From: Planctomycetota bacterium
GTDB lineage: Bacteria > Planctomycetota > UBA1135
Length of the DNA: 37,371 nucleotides
NCBI GenBank assembly: GCA_027020785.1
Contig: JALUVI010000153.1
Location: 1 to 37,371 of the forward strand
Direction of reading: 5' to 3'
Numbering within the stretch: position 1 is the stretch's first letter; every line of letters begins with the position of its first letter. Under the pieces are notes generated by a model that saw only the letters and a list, made by a program, of their open reading frames with translations, made no database searches and was not told the DNA's origin. Below are positions 29,913 to 37,371 of the stretch, piece by piece. The translations under genes were made by a program, and so were the position numbers.

Positions 29913-31268
29913 TCAGGGTTTCAGGGTCGCGGCGGCGACCGGCAGGAACGTCCGGTCGAAGCGCTCCGCGAAGTCCTCGAGCAGCGTACGCGCGGATGGC
30001 CGCAGACGCAGGGTTCCTTTGCGCTTCCCGGCGCCGCGCCAGCCGAGGCGCGGATGGTCGGCGGCGAAGGCGGCGGGGAACAGGAGTCGGAATTCCCGCA
30101 CCCCCTGCCCCTCGACCACGACCGTGGGGCCGTCCGGCCCCTCTTCCAGGCGCAGCGTGGCATCGGCGGTGTGCAGGTCGGCCAACTCCATGACGAAACG
30201 CACCTTGCCTTCGTGGTCGAGGCGGTTCCAGCGGGCCGGCTCGACCTTGATCGGGAAGGTCTCCTTCACCGAACCGTCGAGTCGGGTCGCCTGCGCCCAC
30301 CACCGACGGGGGGACTGCTTGCGCGCCTCACGGATGCGGATGCGGCTCGGGAACGGGTCGCGTACCCGACTTCCCAGGTAGTCCACCCAGTCCACCGCGG
30401 TGAAGTCGTAGCCGTGCAGCAGGCCCTCCTGGAGGACCAGTCTGGCGTCGGCGGCTCCGGCGGCCTCGAGGCGTTCGAAGGCGATGCCCAGGTTCAGGAG
30501 GAGTTTCGGATCGTCGCCGGCGCCCTGCAGCTGCAGCAGCGGCACGTCCGCCAGGTTCTCGACGTAGCGCAGCGAGTTGCGCCCCTCGGAGATCACGAAG
30601 GTCGGTCCTCCGATCATCGGGGTCACGCTGGCCCAGAGGTCGGGGTTGCGGACGGCGAGGTCCCAGACCAGGTGCCCGCCGCGGCTCTGGCCGGTCAGAT
30701 GGATGCGGTTCTCGTCCACGTCGAAGTGGCGTCGCATCCAGCGCAGGGCGGCGAGGGCGGACGCGCGTTCTTGCGGCGTGAAGCGGTAGCCCTGGTTCGG
30801 TCCCGTGTCGTCGGGAGCGCAGACCAGCGCGCCGAGTTCCTCGGCGACGCTGCGCCATTGCTCCACCATGCCCGCCCCGTTGCCGCCGGCTCCATGGTGG
30901 GCGAGGATCAGCGGGCGCGGCCCGTCGGCCGGCGCGGAGGGCACCCAGAGGTGGAGGCGCGTCGGCACGGTCTCGCCGCCGACCACGAGATCCACCTCGA
31001 TCCGATGCCGCCCCGGCCGGGCGAGTTCGGGTGGGGGCGGCAGCGGCGCGAAGGAGGCGGCCGCCTGCAGCCACGACTCCAATGGGACGTCCTGGCGTCG
31101 GGCCAGCGCGACGGCCTCCTTCCTGCGTTGCTTGGCCGTCGGCAGGTCCACCAGCCGCTGCAGGCTCTCGGCGGCGGCGTCCAGCGGTGGCGCGGTGGCT
31201 GCCGCCGGCGGGTCCTGCGGCAGGAGCGCAGCGAGGAGGACCAGGGGCAGCGCAGCGAGGGGTGTCAT
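29913..31268 (-). CDS. Secreted alpha/beta hydrolase (esterase/prolyl-oligopeptidase-like)
   Basis: LILAHHGAGGNGAGM, RIHLTGQSRGGHLVWDLA (GxSxG), HGYDFTAVDW; signal peptide at ATG 31268. Confidence 0.8.
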   Translation of the reverse strand: MTPLAALPLVLLAALLPQDPPAAATAPPLDAAAESLQRLVDLPTAKQRRKEAVALARRQDVPLESWLQAAASFAPLPPPPELARPGRHRIEVDLVVGGETVPTRLHLWVPSAPADGPRPLILAHHGAGGNGAGMVEQWRSVAEELGALVCAPDDTGPNQGYRFTPQERASALAALRWMRRHFDVDENRIHLTGQSRGGHLVWDLAVRNPDLWASVTPMIGGPTFVISEGRNSLRYVENLADVPLLQLQGAGDDPKLLLNLGIAFERLEAAGAADARLVLQEGLLHGYDFTAVDWVDYLGSRVRDPFPSRIRIREARKQSPRRWWAQATRLDGSVKETFPIKVEPARWNRLDHEGKVRFVMELADLHTADATLRLEEGPDGPTVVVEGQGVREFRLLFPAAFAADHPRLGWRGAGKRKGTLRLRPSARTLLEDFAERFDRTFLPVAAATLKP

Positions 31269-32209
31269 CTTCCCCTGCGATCCTCCGACGGATGGTCGGC
31301 GGCCCAGGCGCGGCCGACCCGCTCGAGCAGCGTCTTGGTGGCGCGGATGCCGTCTTCCTCGGAGAGGCGGGCCCCCTCGTACTCCACCCCGATCCAGCCG
31401 CGATAGCCGGCGTCCAGGACGATGCCGAGCAATCGGGGATAGTCGAGGGTGGTCTCCCACCCTTCCGCATCGAAGTCGTAGGACTTGGCGCTGACCGCGC
31501 GGGCGAAGGGCATCAACTCGGCGACCCCGCGGTAGCGGTCGTACTCCTCTTCGGGGCCGACACGGAAGTTGCCGAAGTCCGGCAGGGCCCCGACCCTCGG
31601 GTGGTCGGCCGCGGCCAGGGTCTCGGCGAGCCAGCGCCCATTGGAGGACAGCCCGCCGTGGTTCTCGACCAGGACGTCCAGGGCGAGCGGATCGGCCAGG
31701 AGCGCCAAGGCATGCAGGCCTTCGGCTGCGCGGTCGCGCTGTTCGTCCCAGGATCCGGAACTGCGTGCGTTGACGCGGATGGAGTGGCACCCGAGGAAGG
31801 CTGCGGCCTCGAGCCAAGGGCGGTGGGCTGCGACCGCCCGCCGCCGTGCCGCCGGGTCGGGATCGCCGAGCGCCCCGAGGCCGTCGCACATGATCAGGAG
31901 GCTCCGTACCCCGGCGTGGTCGCAGCGCCGCCGCAGCTCGCCGAGGTAGCCGAGGTCCTTCACGTGGTCGCCGAAGAAGACGTTGACGTACTCGATACCG
32001 CGGAAACCGAGCTCACGGGCGCGCTGCGGGAAGTCCAGGTTGGCCATCCGACCGGACATCAGAGCGCGATGGAACGACCACTCGGCGAGCGAGATCGAGA
32101 ACGGCAGTGGGCCGTCACTGCGGCGGAGCCGGAACCGGGGCAGCGCCAGCCCGGCGAAGAGGGCGGCCGAGCTTCTGAGGAAGGCGCGTCGACTGGAGCC
32201 GCGACTCAC
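31265..32209 (-). CDS. Sugar phosphate isomerase/epimerase-like TIM barrel protein, Tat signal
   Basis: MSRGSSRRAFLRSSAALFAGLALP; LGFRGIEYVNVFFGDH, LDVLVENHGGLSSN, LPDFGNFRV, YRGWIGVEYEG; GTG start overlapping upstream stop. Confidence 0.85.
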   Translation of the reverse strand: MSRGSSRRAFLRSSAALFAGLALPRFRLRRSDGPLPFSISLAEWSFHRALMSGRMANLDFPQRARELGFRGIEYVNVFFGDHVKDLGYLGELRRRCDHAGVRSLLIMCDGLGALGDPDPAARRRAVAAHRPWLEAAAFLGCHSIRVNARSSGSWDEQRDRAAEGLHALALLADPLALDVLVENHGGLSSNGRWLAETLAAADHPRVGALPDFGNFRVGPEEEYDRYRGVAELMPFARAVSAKSYDFDAEGWETTLDYPRLLGIVLDAGYRGWIGVEYEGARLSEEDGIRATKTLLERVGRAWAADHPSEDRRGR

Positions 32210-33552
32210 AGCTCTCGCACCTCCACGTTGCGGAAGGCGACCGGGTCGCCGTGCCCGGCGAAGCCGAAGAAGCCTTCGGTCCGCATCCTGCCGGGGTGTT
32301 CCTTGCCGTCGGCGGTCTCCTCGATCTCCCACAGGTCGGCGTCCAGGATGACGGTGCCGTTCAGCTCGACGCGGACCCGCCCGCCCTGGACCGTCACCTC
32401 CTGGAAGTTCCATTCTCCGACCGGGCGTTGGTAGCCCCGGAGGGAAGGCACCATGCCATAGGCCGAACCGTGGTACTGGTAGGGGTGGAGGCCGGCGTAG
32501 CGTTCGTGCGAGTCGTCGAGGACCTGGAGTTCGCACATCCCGACGTAGGCGGTGTCCCCCTCGCCGGGATAGCGGATGGCCAGCCCGTTGTTGCCGCCCG
32601 GCGGGAGCAGGAACTCCAGACGGACCTGGAAGTCGCGGAGGACCTTCTCGGCGTAGATGGTGCCTCCCTGACCCGCTCGGCAGCGCACCATGCCGTCCTC
32701 GGGGAACTCCCAGCCCGCGAGCGGCCCGGCCCAGCCCTCACCGTCGCGTCCGACCAGCAGGGGATGGAAGGTGTCGCCTCCGGCCGCCGGGCGTCCGCGG
32801 CCGAACGCCGTCTCGGGGGGAATCGCCCGCAGCACGGCGTTGGCCTCGTCGGCGGAGAGCTCGCGGACGCGGACGCGCCGGAACTCGATCCGGCCGCCGT
32901 GGGTCTGGAATTGGATCGGCCCGCTCGGCGGCAGCGGTCGGGAGCGGTCCCAATAGTTCTCCAGGGGCGCCCAGGCGACGACCAGACCGCCGTTCAGCCA
33001 CACCGCGACCCGCTCGCCGACCTGGACGATGCGCATCTCGTTCCATTCGCCGGCGGGGCGGTCACGGTTCTCGAGCGGGAAGCGCGGGTGCACCCGATCG
33101 TTCCACAGGCCGCCGGAGCCCCAGGCGTTGCCGGCGTCACGTTGGGTCGGATCGGCCGGGTCCCAGAGCTGGACCTGGGGGGTCGCCCGCAGGTAGATGC
33201 CGCCGTCGGCGCCGGGTTCCATGCGCCACTCCAAGCGCAGGTCCACGTCGCCGAAGGCGTCGCGCGTCGTCAGGTAGGGGCCGGCGCCGTCCGAGACGAA
33301 GACCCCGTCCTCCCAGGTCCAGTGTTCGCGCAGGGCCTCGTCCCATGCGCGCTGGCGCCGCTCCCGTTCTTCCGGCGTCCAGGTCCCTTCGCTGCCCGGC
33401 GCCAGGTGGGGCCGGCCGCGCCAGGCCGAGAAGCCTTCGGCGCAGAGGTCGCGGAAACCCTCCTCCACGAGAGCGGCCGGACCCCTCTCGGAGTCCGGCC
33501 GCTGCACCGGGAGGACGGCGAGGCAACAGAGCGCGACGCCGGCCGAGATCAT
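32206..33552 (-). CDS. Tandem DUF1080 (3-keto-disaccharide hydrolase-like) secreted protein
   Basis: Two LamG-like units: DVDLRLEWRMEPGADGGIYLRATPQVQLWD...GEWNEMRI and DFQVRLEFLLPPGGNNGLAIRYPGEGD...VGEWNFQEVTV...VILDADLWE. Confidence 0.88.
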   Translation of the reverse strand: MISAGVALCCLAVLPVQRPDSERGPAALVEEGFRDLCAEGFSAWRGRPHLAPGSEGTWTPEERERRQRAWDEALREHWTWEDGVFVSDGAGPYLTTRDAFGDVDLRLEWRMEPGADGGIYLRATPQVQLWDPADPTQRDAGNAWGSGGLWNDRVHPRFPLENRDRPAGEWNEMRIVQVGERVAVWLNGGLVVAWAPLENYWDRSRPLPPSGPIQFQTHGGRIEFRRVRVRELSADEANAVLRAIPPETAFGRGRPAAGGDTFHPLLVGRDGEGWAGPLAGWEFPEDGMVRCRAGQGGTIYAEKVLRDFQVRLEFLLPPGGNNGLAIRYPGEGDTAYVGMCELQVLDDSHERYAGLHPYQYHGSAYGMVPSLRGYQRPVGEWNFQEVTVQGGRVRVELNGTVILDADLWEIEETADGKEHPGRMRTEGFFGFAGHGDPVAFRNVEVREL

Positions 33553-33564
33553 GGGCCGATGAGG

Positions 33565-34602
33565 CTACTTCGCCTCGAGAGCCTTGGTTGCGGAGGAGAT
33601 GATGTCCTCGACCAGCGACGCCATGGGCTGGGGCAGATCCCCCAGCTCCTTGGCCTTCCTGGCGAACATCAGCGCCATCTCCGGGTCGTCGAGGAACTGC
33701 ATCGCCAGACGCGCCGCGTTGGCGAAGATCTCCTGACACATCTCGCGGTCATGGTAGTTGCCGGACTCGGCGAGTCGCTTGGCTTCGACGGTCCAGCCCT
33801 CGAGCTGCTCGGCCTTGCTCAACTGCATGAGGTCGTGCATGACCAGGGACTCGAGGACGCCGGCCTCGTTCTTCGGGTCGACCTTGCGCGCCGCGGCGAT
33901 CTCGTCGTCGGTCGCGATGCCTGCCTTCAGCAGCACGGCGAGGGCGGCCGTCCGCAGGCCGTTGGAGCCGTCGGGATCGAGTTCGAAGGCCTTGCGTACG
34001 ACGGAGGCATAGTCGGCGATGCCGGGGCTCGATGCGTCCATCCCGGACACGAGTTCGATGGCCTGGCGCACGTAGCCCGGCTTGTCCTCGGCGGCGGCGT
34101 AACCGGTCGCAAACTCCTTGGCCTGCTCCAGGGCCTTGCGACCCTCCACGGCGAGCTCTCGGAGGTTGTTCAAGTACTCATCGGCCGGGATGCCGAGATA
34201 GCCGGTCTGCCCGACCACGTCCCCCTCGGGGGTGAGCACGAAGACGGTCGGGAAGCCGCGGACCCCGAACTGCCTCATGATCTCTTCGTTGCGTTCCGGA
34301 TTCGGAACCTTGGCCTTCACTTCCTCGCTCCTCGGGAAGTCGAGCGAGACGAAGACGAATTCGTCCGCGGCCTTCTCCTGGAAGCCGGCGTCTTCCCACA
34401 CCTCTGCACGGAGGCGCTTGCAGTAGCCTCACCAGTCGGAGCCGGAGAACTCGAGGACCACCGGCTTGCCGCTCTTGCGGGCGGCCTCCATGCCGGCGTC
34501 GTAGTCGGCGAACCAGTGGATGGAGGAGGCCGGTTCCTGGACCTCCAGTGGGGCGAGCGGACCGGCGGCGAGCAGCAGTCCGAGGGTGATCAGGGTGTTC
34601 AT
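33565..34602 (-). CDS. Thioredoxin-fold protein, candidate selenoprotein read through in-frame TGA (345 aa with U58)
   Basis: ORF-track pieces 33565-34401 and 34429-34632 are in the same frame with one TGA (34431-34429) between them; continuous reading gives SGKPVVLEFSGSDW-U-GYCKRLRAEVWEDAGFQ...QFGVRGFPTVFVLTPEGDVVGQTGYLG. TGA sits at the first Cys of the Trx CxxC motif; signal peptide MNTLITLGLLLAAGPLAPLEVQ. Confidence 0.78.
34399..34416 (-). promoter_or_regulatory. Candidate bacterial SECIS stem-loop
   Basis: RNA CGCCUC-CGUGCA-GAGGUG (6 bp including one G-U, extendable by a further G-U), starting 12 nt and with apical loop 18 nt after the UGA; G is second nucleotide of the loop. Confidence 0.55.
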
Positions 34603-34698
34603 GGTCGGGTTTCGGTTGGGGGCCCCTCGCATCGGAGCCGGAACGGAAGGCGCGAAGGGCGCCCCGTTCGGCTACGGGAGAGGCCCGTGGGCGTTGGC

Positions 34699-34752
34699 GG
34701 GAGCCGGGGCCGGGCCCCGGAGGGTCGGCCCCATCCTACGGCCCCGGCTCCC
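34699..34752. repeat. Perfect 13-bp inverted repeat in the SUMF1-like/Trx intergenic region
   Basis: GGGAGCCGGGGCC (34699-34711) and GGCCCCGGCTCCC (34740-34752), 28-nt spacer, 15 bp from the upstream CDS end (minus-strand sense). Confidence 0.75.
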
Positions 34753-34766
34753 GGCGGTGGGAGGGG

Positions 34767-35861
<1,095 letters not shown>

Positions 35862-35943
35862 GGGAGCATCCTACCCTCCGATGGAAGCTCGGCGCCGTCG
35901 CGCAGGCCGGGGGCGGCCGCCGCGGACCGCTATCCTCGGGGCC

Positions 35944-36417
35944 GTGGAATCGGAACGCGACCTCCCCTCCTCCCGCCGCAGCTCGACGCTGGACCGGGCC
36001 GTCTGGAAGGAGTTGACCCTGTACGGCAAGTTCGAGCAGGTCGTCGCCCTGGTCCTGGCCTTCGCCATCGCCCTGGTCATCGCGGCCGCCATGGTGGACC
36101 TGGCGCGGGAGCTCGTCGGCGGGCTCTGGGCGGAGGCCGGCGCGAAGGACCCCTTCCACGTCCTGTTCGGCAAGATCATGACGGTGCTGATCGCGTTGGA
36201 GCTGAACCACACCATCATCGACGTCGCGAAGCGCACGGCCCACGTCGTCCAGGTCCGTACCGTCTTGCTGGTCGCGCTCCTGGCGGTGGCCCGGAAGTTC
36301 ATCATCCTGGACCTGAAGGCGACCACCCCGTCCGCGGTCTTCGCCCTCGGTTTCTCCGTGGTCGCGCTGACGGCCGCCTACTGGGGGTTGCGGCGGTGGG
36401 GTGACGATCACGAGTAG
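35944..36417 (+). CDS. PsiE-like phosphate-starvation-inducible membrane protein family
   Basis: GTG start; TM helices; MTVLIALELNHTIIDVAKRTAHVVQVRTVLLVALLAVARKFIILDL. Confidence 0.72.
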   Translation: MESERDLPSSRRSSTLDRAVWKELTLYGKFEQVVALVLAFAIALVIAAAMVDLARELVGGLWAEAGAKDPFHVLFGKIMTVLIALELNHTIIDVAKRTAHVVQVRTVLLVALLAVARKFIILDLKATTPSAVFALGFSVVALTAAYWGLRRWGDDHE

Positions 36418-36507
36418 CCGTACCGGAGAGCGGCGGCTTGCGAGTTCACCGACTTCGGCTACCATGGCGTCACCACGTCTCCTGGCCCCATCGAGCTCTT
36501 CGTTGCC

Positions 36508-37371
36508 ATGATCCCGTCCCTGCTCCTCGTCGCTCCCGCCGTCCAGGGGGCGCTGCACCCCCCGTCCGCCGGACCCGGGCCGGCCGCCGCGGTCCGCGTC
36601 CTCCCCGATTGGCAGGTCTCGTCCGGCCTGGACTCCCACGTGCTGGTCCAGGACGGTGCGGGCGACTCCTGGGCCTTCGCCGTGAGCGGCAGCGCCGGAT
36701 ATCTGACCCGATACGACGACCAGGGCATGGCCCTGTGGACTTCGACCACCACGAATACCTTGAGCGCCGAGGCCATTGCGATGCGATCCAACGGTTCCGT
36801 CGTGTGCGCAGGCCACTGGGGGTCGAACCCTTGGATGAGCAGTTGGGATGCTGCGGTGTACTGTTTCGATGCCTCGGGCTCGCTCCTGTGGTCGAAGGTC
36901 TTCGATCGCGGAAGCCAGGACGACGTCGTGGACGTCGTCGTGGACGACCAGGACGTCACCTACGTGTTGATGATCGACGAGCAGTACGACATCGGCGGCT
37001 GGGGTGACGTCTACCTCTTCGCCCTCGACCCGGCGGGAGTCCTGCTCTGGGAGACCGTCTGGACCGGTCGGGGCGCCGGCTACGGCTACCGTGACGTTCC
37101 CTACGACCTGGCCTTGGACCCGACGCTCGATCGCCTGTACGTGGTCGGCGCCAGCCGCACCCCTGCGACCCTGCTCGACCAGGCGGTCCTGGCCTTCGAC
37201 ACGACGGGCAACCTCCTGTGGACCTGGTTTCGTGACGGCCCCGCCTGGAACAGCAAGGACTGGCTGACCCACGTCGGGATCGTTCCCGGGGGAGGCGTCG
37301 TCGCCACCGGACGCAGCGAGTCGACCTCGAACAACGGCATCGACGTCTACACCTTGCGGCTCACCGAGTCC
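36508..37371 (+). CDS. Secreted beta-propeller-like protein, 3' end truncated by window edge
   Basis: Signal peptide MIPSLLLVAPAVQG; repeated LTRYDDQGMALWTST, VYCFDASGSLLWSKVF, LFALDPAGVLLWETVW, VLAFDTTGNLLWTWF; open to window end. Confidence 0.7.
   Translation, partial: MIPSLLLVAPAVQGALHPPSAGPGPAAAVRVLPDWQVSSGLDSHVLVQDGAGDSWAFAVSGSAGYLTRYDDQGMALWTSTTTNTLSAEAIAMRSNGSVVCAGHWGSNPWMSSWDAAVYCFDASGSLLWSKVFDRGSQDDVVDVVVDDQDVTYVLMIDEQYDIGGWGDVYLFALDPAGVLLWETVWTGRGAGYGYRDVPYDLALDPTLDRLYVVGASRTPATLLDQAVLAFDTTGNLLWTWFRDGPAWNSKDWLTHVGIVPGGGVVATGRSESTSNNGIDVYTLRLTES

Noticed and set aside
34429-34431. TGA in the Trx gene as an ordinary pseudogene stop or global UGA reassignment
   Set aside because: Reassignment is excluded because many genes here terminate with TGA. 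Pseudogenisation is not formally excluded, but the stop's exact placement at the redox Cys and the intact downstream frame argue against it; kept as the stated alternative.

Overview
GC-rich bacterial window, probably Planctomycetota-like from gene content (ECF sigma plus Ser/Thr kinase pair, ASPIC/UnbV protein, DUF1080, DUF2231-type cytochrome). It holds a 5'-truncated metH; a PGRP amidase with a golvesin-like C-terminus; an ECF sigma/kinase pair; a VCBS/UnbV protein; an AI-2E transporter; an ASADH-like gene; a nagB-like gene; a zf-TFIIB/LemA/M48 cluster; a compact trpE-G-D-C/F-B-A / chorismate-mutase-like / DAHP-synthase / ATP-grasp / membrane-protein operon; and a minus-strand run (SUMF1-like, thioredoxin-like, DUF1080, TIM barrel, alpha/beta hydrolase, b562-like, cytochrome c, pcm). 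A psiE-like gene and a 3'-truncated secreted beta-propeller-like gene close the window. Main findings: (1) a thioredoxin-like gene split by an in-frame TGA exactly where the first redox Cys is expected (GSDW-TGA-GYCK), with a bacterial-SECIS-like hairpin just downstream, so a candidate selenoprotein the ORF track breaks into two ORFs; (2) an unannotated trp attenuator upstream of trpE, consisting of a 23-aa GTG-initiated, apparently leaderless peptide with WSW, repeated antiterminator segments, and a perfect 11-bp terminator hairpin with a U-tract; (3) a recurring TANNNT-N6-9-start-codon arrangement suggesting common leaderless transcription. All calls come from reading the sequence; no search or folding program was run.
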